A stretch of 64,000 bases of DNA from Stenotrophomonas sp. WZN-1 (GTDB lineage: Bacteria; Pseudomonadota; Gammaproteobacteria; Xanthomonadales; Xanthomonadaceae). Position numbers and translations under genes: made by a program. Shown here one piece after another: positions 15,150 to 23,292 of this stretch (positions are counted from its first letter, which is position 1; every line of letters begins with the position of its first letter). The notes beneath the pieces were generated by a model. That model ran no database searches. It was not told the DNA's origin and worked only from the letters and a program-made list of their open reading frames with translations. The stretch is taken from NCBI RefSeq assembly GCF_002192255.1, contig NZ_CP021768.1:2560001-2624000 (forward strand), read 5' to 3'.

Positions 15150-16127
15150 ATGCGCGCTGCCCAGTACCCCTCCTTCGGCAACCCGGCCGACGTCCTCGCC
15201 ATTGCCGATGCCGCCCTGCCCGAGCCCGGCCCCGGCGAGGTGCGCATCCGCACCGTGCTGGCGTCCATCCACAATCACGACCTGCTGACCGTGCGCGGCC
15301 TCTACGGCTACAAGCCGACGCTGCCGGCCATCGGTGGCAGCGAAGCGCTGGGCGTGGTCGATGCGCTTGGCGAAGGCGTCGACGGCCTGCAGATCGGCCA
15401 GCGGGTTGCCGCCGCTTCGGTGCATGGCACCTGGGCCGAAGCGTTCATTGCACCGGCACGCATGGTGATTCCAATGCCGGACGCGATCCCCGACGAAATG
15501 GCCGCACAGCTGATCGCGATGCCGCTGAGCGCGCTGATGCTGCTGGAGTTCCTGCACGTCGAGCCGGGCCAGTGGATCGTGCAGAACACCGCCAACGGCG
15601 CGGTGGGCAAGTCGCTGGCGATGCTGGCGCGGGCGCGCGGCGTGCACGTGGCCAACCTGGTGCGCAACGCCGATGCCGTCGCGCAGCTGCAGGCGCTGGG
15701 CATCAATCACGTGTTCGATACCTCGGTGGACGGCTGGAAGGATCGCGTGCGCGCCGCCACTGGCGAAGCGCAGGCGGCGGCTGCGGTGGATTCCATCGGC
15801 GGTGATGCCAGTGGTGATCTGGTCGACCTGCTCGGTCACCACGGCACCCTGGTGTCGTTCGGGGTGATGAGCGGCGAGCCGATGCGCATTCCCGCCGGCG
15901 GCCTGATCTACAAGGAAGCTACGGTGAAGGGCTTCTGGGGCAGCAAGGTCAGCCAGGCGATGGCGGTGGAGGACAAGCGCCGGCTGGTTGGCGAGCTGCT
16001 GAAGCGTGCCGCCAATGGTGAGCTGACGCTGCCGGTGGAGCAGGTCTTCGCACTGGACGACATCGCCCAGGCGGCGAAGGCCGGTGCGGGTTCGGGCCGC
16101 AACGGCAAGGTGCTGCTGCGGCCTTGA
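15150..16127 (+). CDS. Quinone oxidoreductase/medium-chain dehydrogenase family protein
   Basis: A 325-residue MDR-superfamily protein, close to zinc-free NADPH:quinone reductases or enoyl reductases. It has an N-terminal GroES-like domain (PEPGPGEVRIRTVLASIHNHD), a nucleotide-binding region (WIVQNTANGAVGKSLAMLA) and a conserved C-terminal LPVEQVFALDDIAQA. The canonical structural-zinc cysteines are absent. It likely reduces quinones or alpha,beta-unsaturated carbonyls with NADPH. It is monocistronic, divergent from nrdA and followed by a SMAG dimer. The substrate is not identifiable. Confidence 0.85.
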   Translation: MRAAQYPSFGNPADVLAIADAALPEPGPGEVRIRTVLASIHNHDLLTVRGLYGYKPTLPAIGGSEALGVVDALGEGVDGLQIGQRVAAASVHGTWAEAFIAPARMVIPMPDAIPDEMAAQLIAMPLSALMLLEFLHVEPGQWIVQNTANGAVGKSLAMLARARGVHVANLVRNADAVAQLQALGINHVFDTSVDGWKDRVRAATGEAQAAAAVDSIGGDASGDLVDLLGHHGTLVSFGVMSGEPMRIPAGGLIYKEATVKGFWGSKVSQAMAVEDKRRLVGELLKRAANGELTLPVEQVFALDDIAQAAKAGAGSGRNGKVLLRP

Positions 16128-16146
16128 TGGGCTGGCATTGCCTTCT

Positions 16147-16240
16147 GTAGAGCCGAGCCACGCTCGGCTGCTTTCCGGTCAGTGTGCGGAGCCGAGCGTA
16201 GGCTCGGCTCTACAGGGGCGTGCGGACCAACGGTCCGCAC
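16147..16240. repeat. SMAG dimer plus 21-bp GTGCGGACC palindrome
   Basis: A SMAG dimer runs from GTAGAGCCGAGC (16147) to GGCTCGGCTCTAC (end 16213). It is followed by the palindrome GTGCGGACC-aac-GGTCCGCAC (16220-16240). The latter recurs identically at 19029-19049, on the other side of the TonB receptor gene. The remaining stretch to 16386 shows no gene or clear regulator site. Confidence 0.75.
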
Positions 16241-16386
16241 CCACCGCAGCACAGACCGCCCCACCGAGGTCACGGGCTTTCGTTAAGAACCTGTGATGTA
16301 TAACTGAATGCGCTTTCGTCATTGGAAGGCGCACATGCCTGCGTGCGGTACTGACGGCTCCTCCCCCGTTCGGCGTTGTCGCTTCC

Positions 16387-19014
16387 ATGTACCGCACCAC
16401 CCTGAACCTGCTTGCCGGCGCGGTCGCGCTGGGCCTCACCGCCGGCGCTGCCGGCGCCGCTGAAACCGCCGATTCCGGCAGGGACAGCACCACCCTCGGC
16501 ACCGTGCTGGTGACCGGCTCCAACATCAAACGCAGCGACACTGCCGGGCCCAACCCGGTGCAGATCGTCAGCCGCGAACAGATCGAGCAGACCGGCCGCT
16601 CCACACTCACCGACGTGCTGCGCAACCTGTCGGCCAACGCCGGCAACAGCTTCGACGAGCAGTACACCGGCAGTTTCGCTGCGGGTTCCGCTTCAATCGG
16701 CCTGCGTGGCCTTTCGCCGAAGAACACACTGGTGCTGGTCAACGGCTATCGAGTCTCCAACTTCGGCTTCGCGCTCAATACCCAGGACACCTTCGTCGAC
16801 CTCAACGCGCTGCCGATCAGCGCCGTCGAACGCATCGAAGTGCTGAAGGACGGTGCCTCGGCGGTGTACGGCTCCGATGCCATCGCCGGCGTCATCAACA
16901 TCATCCTGCGAAAGAACTTCCAGGGCGTGGAAGTCGGCGGCGGCTTCGGTACCGCCACGCAGGGCGGCCTGGACGAGCGCAAGGCCAACCTGCTGGCCGG
17001 CTTCGGTGATCTGGAGCAGCAGGGCTGGAACGTGCTGTTCGGGCTGGACCTGCTCAAGCGCGACCGCCTTGATGGCGATCACCGCGCCTATACCCGCAGC
17101 GGCGACTTCCGCGACAAGCCCGGTGGCCGCCTGGCCGGCTGGTCCACCGCCGGTGGCAACTGGCTGAGCAACCCGCGTGCACCGCAACCCTTCAGCCCCT
17201 GCCCCGATGGCAGCCAACTGCGTCCGTACAGCGATTTCGGCAGCACCCTGCCCGGCCAGGCCTGCGCCTTCAACGCGCAGCCGTTCAAGACCCTGCAGCC
17301 CGGCGCCGAGCGCCTGCAGGCTTCACTGAGCGCGACCTACCGCTTCAATGACAGCGTCGAGGCGTTCGCCGATGTGCTGTACAGCCACAACAAGGCCGAC
17401 CAGATCTTCAGCGCGCCGTTGACCGTCGGACCCGGCCTGCGCGCGTACAACCCGGCTACCGGCACCCTGATCGACGTGCCGGCGGTGCTGCCGGTCGGCC
17501 ATCCGAATAATCCGGGCAGCACGCCGCTGCCGTTCGAGTACACCTTCTTCGATCTCGGCCCGCGCCTGAAGGACAACACCCAGGTGTTCTACCGCGCCCT
17601 GGCCGGCGTGCGTGGCAGCGGTGAGCGCTGGGACTGGGAAGTAGCGGCACTGACCTCGCAGAGCGCGCAGCGCGAGTACGTCGACAACTTCGTCAACCGC
17701 TACGCGTTCGAGCAGATCCTGCGCGATGGCAGCTACAACTTCCTCAACCCGTCCAGCACGCCGGGGGCGCTGGATGCCCTGCGCCTGCAGACCAAGCGAC
17801 CGGGCTGGTACAAGCTGCACGCGTTGAACGTGAAGGCCTCGACCTCGCTGTGGGAGCTGCCGGCCGGTGCGGTCGGCTTCGCCTGGGGCGCCGAGTTCCG
17901 CAAGGAATCGCTTGATGCACGAACCAGTGCGCAGGTACTGTCGGGCACCGAACTGCGACCGGCGATCAATGTGGTCAACGGCGAACGCCAGGTCAGCGCC
18001 GCCTACGCCGAACTGAGCGTGCCGCTGCACCGCACGCTGGAACTGCAGGTGGCCGGTCGCGGCGACCACTATGATGACTTCGGCAAGGCGTTCTCGCCGA
18101 AGGTGGCATTGCGCTGGCAGCCGCTGGACAGCCTGCTGCTGCGCGGGTCGTTCTCGCGTGGCTTCCGTGCGCCGTCGCTGCCGGAGATCGCGCCGGGCCA
18201 GACCGTCAGCTACGGCTCGGTGATCGATCCGCTGGATCCGCTGCAGCCCGGTGGCAGCCGTGGCGTGACCAACATCCGCACCGGCAACCCGGACCTGAAG
18301 GCCGAGCGCTCGCGCAACTTCAACGTCGGCGCGGTGTGGTCGCCGGATGGCGACACCAGCATCGGCCTGGACTGGTATCGCATCGAGCAGGACAACCTGG
18401 TCAAGCCGGACAGTGCGCAGTTCATCGTCGACAACCCGACGCTGTTCCCTGGTCGCGTGCAGCGCGATGCACAGGGGCGCATCCAGTTCATCACCAACCA
18501 GTACGCCAACCAGGGGGAGCTGACCACCGCGGGGCTGGACCTGGACGCCAACCGAACGTTCCGCACCGACGGCTGGGGAAACTTCACCGTGGCCGGCAGC
18601 TGGACCCACCTGCTCAGCTTCAAGCAGCCGCTGGTGGCCGGCCAGGCGCCCTACGAGGGAGCCGGCAACAACCGCCATGGCGCGCTGCCGCGTACGCGCG
18701 GCACCACCTCGCTGAACTGGGCGGTGGGCAACTGGAGCAGCACGCTGAGCCTGCAGTACGTGAGCGGCTACGACCAGCGCGTGGCGACGGCGACCAGCAA
18801 CCCGGGCCTGCGCGACCGTATCAAGCCGTATCACCAGCTGGACCTGTACGTGGCGTACGAAGGCATCGCCAACACCACGTTGTCGCTGTCGGTGCTGAAC
18901 CTGACCGACAAGGACCCGCCGTTCGACCCGGCCGGTGGCTCCAATGGCTTCGACATCAGCCAGTACAACCTGCGCGGGCAGTTCGTCTCACTGGGTGCGC
19001 GCTACCGGTTCTGA
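16387..19014 (+). CDS. TonB-dependent receptor, Oar/IroN-like, substrate unknown
   Basis: An 875-residue receptor with a signal peptide (MYRTTLNLLAGAVALGL..., cut near AGAAE), a TonB-box-like TTLGTVLVTGSNIKRSD, a plug (about 45-170, IEVLKDGASAVYGSDAIAGVINII) and a large barrel ending GARYRF. The GSNIKR signature marks the abundant xanthomonad subfamily often tied to carbohydrate or peptide uptake. No transporter, regulator or iron box is adjacent, so the substrate cannot be inferred. The gene is flanked on both sides by identical 21-bp palindromes. Confidence 0.88.
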   Translation: MYRTTLNLLAGAVALGLTAGAAGAAETADSGRDSTTLGTVLVTGSNIKRSDTAGPNPVQIVSREQIEQTGRSTLTDVLRNLSANAGNSFDEQYTGSFAAGSASIGLRGLSPKNTLVLVNGYRVSNFGFALNTQDTFVDLNALPISAVERIEVLKDGASAVYGSDAIAGVINIILRKNFQGVEVGGGFGTATQGGLDERKANLLAGFGDLEQQGWNVLFGLDLLKRDRLDGDHRAYTRSGDFRDKPGGRLAGWSTAGGNWLSNPRAPQPFSPCPDGSQLRPYSDFGSTLPGQACAFNAQPFKTLQPGAERLQASLSATYRFNDSVEAFADVLYSHNKADQIFSAPLTVGPGLRAYNPATGTLIDVPAVLPVGHPNNPGSTPLPFEYTFFDLGPRLKDNTQVFYRALAGVRGSGERWDWEVAALTSQSAQREYVDNFVNRYAFEQILRDGSYNFLNPSSTPGALDALRLQTKRPGWYKLHALNVKASTSLWELPAGAVGFAWGAEFRKESLDARTSAQVLSGTELRPAINVVNGERQVSAAYAELSVPLHRTLELQVAGRGDHYDDFGKAFSPKVALRWQPLDSLLLRGSFSRGFRAPSLPEIAPGQTVSYGSVIDPLDPLQPGGSRGVTNIRTGNPDLKAERSRNFNVGAVWSPDGDTSIGLDWYRIEQDNLVKPDSAQFIVDNPTLFPGRVQRDAQGRIQFITNQYANQGELTTAGLDLDANRTFRTDGWGNFTVAGSWTHLLSFKQPLVAGQAPYEGAGNNRHGALPRTRGTTSLNWAVGNWSSTLSLQYVSGYDQRVATATSNPGLRDRIKPYHQLDLYVAYEGIANTTLSLSVLNLTDKDPPFDPAGGSNGFDISQYNLRGQFVSLGARYRF

Positions 19015-19028
19015 TGGGGCAAAGGGGT

Positions 19029-19049
19029 GTGCGGACCAACGGTCCGCAC
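19029..19049. repeat. 21-bp palindrome, second copy
   Basis: GTGCGGACC-aac-GGTCCGCAC lies between the stops of the convergent receptor and betT genes. It is identical to 16220-16240, including the CCCACCG that follows. It is a candidate terminator or REP-like unit. Confidence 0.65.
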
Positions 19050-19057
19050 CCACCGAA

Positions 19058-21037
19058 TCAGCGGCTCAGGTGCAGGAACTGCAGGTGCCGTTCGTACTGG
19101 CTGATGATGTCGTTGATGATCTGCTTGCGGCTGTAGCCGACCAGGTCGTAGTCCTGGCTGCCTTCGTACAGATGCACTTCGGCGCGGTAGTAGCGCTGGT
19201 TGCGCAGCTGCTGTGCGGCGAACGAAGGCGTCAGGTAGCCACTCAGGATCACCCGGTACAGGAAGTCCTGCTGCTCGCCGTGATTCACGGTCAGCTCCAT
19301 GTCGCCGGCCTCGAAGCGCGTGGCCACATCCCAACCCTGCCCTCGCAGCTGCTCGGCCACCGCCTCCATTGCCGGCTTCACGGTGTCGTCCATGAAGCGG
19401 TAGACCTGGTCGCGCACCGGGAAATGCATGGCCTGGCTCAGGCGCTGGCGCCAGCCCTGATGGTGGCGGTCATCGCCGATCAGCGGCGAAGGCCGGTATT
19501 GCTGCGCGCGCTTGCGATGCGACTCATCGCTGAAGGCGCGGGTCAGGCCCCACATCATCAGCAACAGCACCGCCGAGAACGGCAGTGAGGCCAATACCAC
19601 CGCCGATTTCAGTGCGTCGATGCTGCCGGCCAGCAGCAGCCCGGCGGTCAGCACCGCGATCACCGTGCCCCAGAACACGCGCAGCCAGCGCGGGCCGTCG
19701 TCCTCGGGCGCACCGCCATGCGAGGACAGCGTGGACAACACCACCGCCCCCGAATCCGCCGACGTCACGAAGAAGATGAAGCTGACCAGCACCGTCACCG
19801 CGATCACCGTGCGGCTCCAGGGGTAGCCATCGAGCAGTGCATACAACACCGTCGGTGGGTCATCCACCGCCAGCTGTGCCAGCTGCTGCTGGCCGTGGTG
19901 CAGTACTTGGTCCAGCGCGCTGTTGCCGAAGATCGACAGCCACGCCAGGGTAAAGCCGAGCGGGATCAGCAGCACGCCGAACACGAACTCGCGGATGGTG
20001 CGGCCACGCGAGATGCGGGCGATGAACAGGCCGACGAACGGCGCCCAGCCGATCCACCAGGCCCAGTAGAACACCGTCCAGCCGCCCAGCCATTCCGGTC
20101 GGCCGCCATAGGCGTACACGTCGAAACTCTTGCCGACCACGCTGCCGAGGTAGTCGCCCAGGTTCTGCATCAGCGTGCTGAGCAGGTACTGGGTGGGGCC
20201 GGCGCACAGCATGAACAGCACAAGCGCGATCGCCAGCAGCATGTTGATGTTGGCCATCCAGCGCACGCCCTTCTCCACGCCGGAGACGGCCACGGCCACA
20301 GCCGCGCCCATCATGCTGACCACCAGGATGATCTGCACCAGGTTGGAGTGCGGGATGTTGAACAGGTGCGACAGGCCTGCATTGAGGTGCAGCACGCCGA
20401 AGCCCATGTCGGCGCCGATGCCGAACACGGTGGCGACAATCCCCAGCGCGTCCACGGTGTAGCCGATCGGGCCATTGATGCGCTTGCCGATCAGCGGGTA
20501 GAGGGCCGAACGCAGTGCCAGCGGCAGATTGTGCCGGTAGGCGAAGTAGGCCATCGCCATCGCCGCCAGTGCGAACACGCCCCAGCCATGCAGGCCCCAG
20601 TGCAGGAACAGCAGCTGCATGGCCTGGCGCGCACCGGCCTCGCCCGCAGCCGGGTCGCCCTGCGGCGGCTGCAGGTAATGGGTCAGAGGCTCGGAGACGC
20701 AGAAAAAGAACAGCGTAATGCTGATGCCGGCGGCAAACAGCATGCCGGCCCAGGAGAGATAGCTGAACTCCGGCTCGTCATGGTCCGCGCCGAGCTTGAT
20801 GCCGCCATACTTGGACAGCGCCACGCCGACCACGAACACCAGGTACAGGGTCATTGCCAGCAGGTAGTACCAGCCGACATTGAGGGCGGCCCAGTCCTGC
20901 GCCTTGACCAGAAGGCGGCCCGCACCAAGCGGGAACAGGCTGACGAACAGCGCGAACGCCACGACAACGATCGCCGCGAAGGCGAACACAGGTCGAAGGG
21001 TGCGCACCGGGGATTGTTGCGGCTCCAATGCTTCCAT
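19058..21037 (-). CDS. betT: BCCT-family choline/betaine transporter BetT
   Basis: A 659-residue transporter with about 12 membrane helices and the BCCT signature region WTVFYWAWWIGWAPFVGLFI, which carries the Trp box that binds the trimethylammonium substrate. A long cytoplasmic tail follows the last helix (about residues 510-659), as in BetT proteins where it senses osmotic state. It imports choline using the proton gradient. No betAB genes are in the window, so the oxidation step must be encoded elsewhere. It is monocistronic. Confidence 0.9.
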   Translation of the reverse strand: MEALEPQQSPVRTLRPVFAFAAIVVVAFALFVSLFPLGAGRLLVKAQDWAALNVGWYYLLAMTLYLVFVVGVALSKYGGIKLGADHDEPEFSYLSWAGMLFAAGISITLFFFCVSEPLTHYLQPPQGDPAAGEAGARQAMQLLFLHWGLHGWGVFALAAMAMAYFAYRHNLPLALRSALYPLIGKRINGPIGYTVDALGIVATVFGIGADMGFGVLHLNAGLSHLFNIPHSNLVQIILVVSMMGAAVAVAVSGVEKGVRWMANINMLLAIALVLFMLCAGPTQYLLSTLMQNLGDYLGSVVGKSFDVYAYGGRPEWLGGWTVFYWAWWIGWAPFVGLFIARISRGRTIREFVFGVLLIPLGFTLAWLSIFGNSALDQVLHHGQQQLAQLAVDDPPTVLYALLDGYPWSRTVIAVTVLVSFIFFVTSADSGAVVLSTLSSHGGAPEDDGPRWLRVFWGTVIAVLTAGLLLAGSIDALKSAVVLASLPFSAVLLLMMWGLTRAFSDESHRKRAQQYRPSPLIGDDRHHQGWRQRLSQAMHFPVRDQVYRFMDDTVKPAMEAVAEQLRGQGWDVATRFEAGDMELTVNHGEQQDFLYRVILSGYLTPSFAAQQLRNQRYYRAEVHLYEGSQDYDLVGYSRKQIINDIISQYERHLQFLHLSR

Positions 21038-21232
21038 GGGGCGGCGTTCTCCGGTAGATCAAAGGGTTAGCCGACCGATTGTGGCTGAACCGCAGTGGAC
21101 AGAGCATGAAGTTGCGGCCTGCGGTCACAGGCCCGGTGCACCATTCCGTGTTATCACGCGCGCGCCGAAGCGTGCCGGCGAGCGCCGCCGCGCGCGGACC
21201 GCGTGCATCGCGGCCACGCGCGAACTGTCCAA

Positions 21233-21613
21233 TCACGACATCACATGCACCGCGCACAGCTTGTTGCCATCCGGATCGCGCAGGTAGGCCAGGAACAGCT
21301 GCCGCCCGGCCATGTTGCGGATACCGGCGGGGTCTTCGATGGCAGTGCCACCGTGGCTTACGCCTGCGTCCTGCCAGCCACGCACGGCCTCGGGACTGTC
21401 CAGGGTGAAGCCGATGGTGCCGCCATTGGCGTGGCAGGCCGGCTCGCCATCGATCGGTGCGGTGACGATGAACATGCGGCCATCCTTGAAGTACACCAGC
21501 CGGCCCTTGTCATCGAAGACGCCCGGTCGTGCGCCCAAGGCGGTGAACAGGGCATCGTAGAAGCGATGCGCGACGTCCATGTCGTTGGTTCCAACGGTGA
21601 TGTGGCTGAACAT
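21233..21613 (-). CDS. VOC-superfamily (glyoxalase/bleomycin-resistance fold) protein
   Basis: A 126-residue protein with the paired beta-alpha-beta-beta-beta modules of the vicinal oxygen chelate fold (MFSHITVGTNDMDVAHRFYDA at the start, LRDPDGNKLCAVHV at the end). H4 and late acidic residues could bind a metal. The start at 21613 has a good AAGGAG site 7 nt upstream, which rules out the longer frame. Members include glyoxalases, dioxygenases and resistance proteins, and context gives no further clue. Confidence 0.85.
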   Translation of the reverse strand: MFSHITVGTNDMDVAHRFYDALFTALGARPGVFDDKGRLVYFKDGRMFIVTAPIDGEPACHANGGTIGFTLDSPEAVRGWQDAGVSHGGTAIEDPAGIRNMAGRQLFLAYLRDPDGNKLCAVHVMS

Positions 21614-21703
21614 GCGGGCACTCCTTGTGGAAAGCCGCAGTGTCGGCGAGCGCAACGGGCATCGCAAATGCACGCCTCCGGCCTGCTGCTGCGTGCGCAG
21701 GGT

Positions 21704-21749
21704 TTGTCGTACACCGCCCGATCACACTATAATGGGAATCATTCTCATT
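21704..21749 (+). promoter_or_regulatory. fecI promoter overlapped by a Fur box
   Basis: TTGTCG (21704-21709) and a perfect TATAAT (21728-21733) are 18 bp apart. A Fur-box-like AATGGGAATCATTCTCATT (21731-21749) overlaps the -10 and start site. Iron repletion should therefore silence the sigma-factor gene that begins at 21758. Confidence 0.75.
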
Positions 21750-21757
21750 AATGATCG

Positions 21758-22282
21758 ATGCCAATGGCCGTGCCCGCCGCCTCCAGCACCGCGCTGGCGG
21801 GGTTCTACCGCGAACACCATGGCTGGCTGCTGGGCTGGCTGCGCCGCCGCACCCACAACGCCGATTGCGCCGCCGATCTGACCCAGGACACCTTCGTGCG
21901 CCTGCTCAGCCGTCGCGTCGATCCGTCCGAACTGCGCCTGCCGCGTGCCTATCTCAGCACCATCGCGCACGCCCTGCTGGTCAACCACTGGCAGCGCGCG
22001 GACCTGGAGCGCGCCTACCTGTCTGCCCTGGCCGCGCAGCCAGAGCCGGTGCATCCATCGGCGGAAGAACGCATGCAGGCGCTGCAACTGCTGCATGCCA
22101 TCGCCGACATGTTGTCCGGCCTGGCCGAGCGGCCACGCCGTGCGTTCCTGCTGGCACGACTGTCTGGCCTGGGCTATGCGGAGATCGGCCAACAACTGGG
22201 CGTGTCCGAGCGCATGGTCAAGAAGTACATGGCGCAGGCGATGCTGCATTGCCTGCGCCTGTCCGGCGATGCCACGGCATGA
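21758..22282 (+). CDS. fecI: FecI-like ECF sigma factor
   Basis: A 174-residue extracytoplasmic-function sigma factor. Region 2 (FYREHHGWLLGWLRRRTHNADCAADLTQDTF) has the DLTQDTF core of iron-starvation sigmas, and region 4 has the helix-turn-helix GLGYAEIGQQLGVSERMVKKYM. It should direct RNA polymerase to the receptor gene two places downstream when FecR signals. It overlaps fecR by ATGA, and the promoter carries a Fur box. The whole three-gene set has the fecIR-fecA type layout. Confidence 0.92.
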   Translation: MPMAVPAASSTALAGFYREHHGWLLGWLRRRTHNADCAADLTQDTFVRLLSRRVDPSELRLPRAYLSTIAHALLVNHWQRADLERAYLSALAAQPEPVHPSAEERMQALQLLHAIADMLSGLAERPRRAFLLARLSGLGYAEIGQQLGVSERMVKKYMAQAMLHCLRLSGDATA

Positions 22283-23223
22283 ACGCGGCACTGGCCAGCC
22301 CGGCGCTGGAGCAGGCGGCAGAGTGGTTCGCGCTGCGCCAACAGGGCTGGAGTGACAGCGACCAGCAGCGCTGGCGCGCATGGCTGCACGCCGATGCCCG
22401 TCATGCCGATGCGTGGCGCCGGGTCGAGTCGGTCTGGCAGTCCTTTGCTCCCCTGTCGGCACCGGCTGCTGCCACGGCGCTGGATGCCGCAGGCCGTCGC
22501 CGCCGGCAAGCTCTGCGCGGCCTCGGTGGCGCGCTCGGTATCGGCGCGGTTTCACTGCTGGGCCTGCATGGCCTGCGGGCACAACGCGGCCTGCAGACAC
22601 AACGCACTGCTGCCGGGCATACCGGGCGCTGGATACTGGCCGATGGCAGCCAGCTGTGGCTCAATGCAGGCAGTGAAGTCACTGTCGACATCGGCAGCGG
22701 CCGCCGCGCCCTGCATCTGCTACGCGGCGAACTGCTGCTGCAGACCGGCCACCACCCCGCCCATGCCGGCCTGCCCTTGACCGTGCACGTGCCGGGTGCA
22801 CGCCTGCAGCCGATCGGCACCCGCTTCGCGGTCGGCCGCGAGGCGCAGGGCAGCCGCTTGGATGTGTTCGAGGGCATGGTGCGCTGCCTGCCGCTGTTCG
22901 GCGCGGCGCTGGACGTGTCTGCCGGCGGGGCGGCACGAATCGGCCCGATGGGTGGACTGTCGACGGTCGATGCCGATCCACTGCGTGGCGACTGGCAGGA
23001 CGGCCGGCTGCAGGTGCAGCACGCACCCTTGATCCGCGTCATCGACGAACTGGCCCGCCACCACCAGGGCTATCTGGGCTGTGATCCGGCGCTCGCCGCA
23101 TTGAATGTCACCGCCGTACTGCCGCGCCTGGACAGCCTGCAGGCGCTGCAACTGCTGGCCCGCGCCCTGCCGATCCGCATCGAGCAGCGCTGGCCGTGGT
23201 GGACCGTCGTGCGTCCGCTTTGA
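22279..23223 (+). CDS. fecR: FecR-like anti-sigma/signal transducer
   Basis: A 314-residue inner-membrane regulator. The cytoplasmic N-terminal domain (about 1-60, AAEWFALRQQGWSDSDQQRWRAW) binds the sigma factor. A hydrophobic segment spans about residues 75-95 (GGALGIGAVSLLGLHGL). The periplasmic FecR domain follows (ILADGSQLWLNAGSEVTV...GTRFAVG), then a C-terminal secretin/TonB-short-like region that contacts the receptor's signalling domain. It relays receptor occupancy to FecI. The start at 22279 overlaps the fecI stop. Confidence 0.9.
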   Translation: MNAALASPALEQAAEWFALRQQGWSDSDQQRWRAWLHADARHADAWRRVESVWQSFAPLSAPAAATALDAAGRRRRQALRGLGGALGIGAVSLLGLHGLRAQRGLQTQRTAAGHTGRWILADGSQLWLNAGSEVTVDIGSGRRALHLLRGELLLQTGHHPAHAGLPLTVHVPGARLQPIGTRFAVGREAQGSRLDVFEGMVRCLPLFGAALDVSAGGAARIGPMGGLSTVDADPLRGDWQDGRLQVQHAPLIRVIDELARHHQGYLGCDPALAALNVTAVLPRLDSLQALQLLARALPIRIEQRWPWWTVVRPL

Positions 23224-23292
23224 AAGCGCGGTTCCCTTTCTGCGCGCTCACCGGGCACTACAAGGGAACCCATTGCGGATGTTGCCGCCCCC

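Noticed and set aside
14718..15842. N-terminal extension of nrdA to 1162 codons
   Set aside because: The ATP-cone and the natural ATG begin at 14717. The extension crosses the promoter region and the neighbouring oxidoreductase gene.
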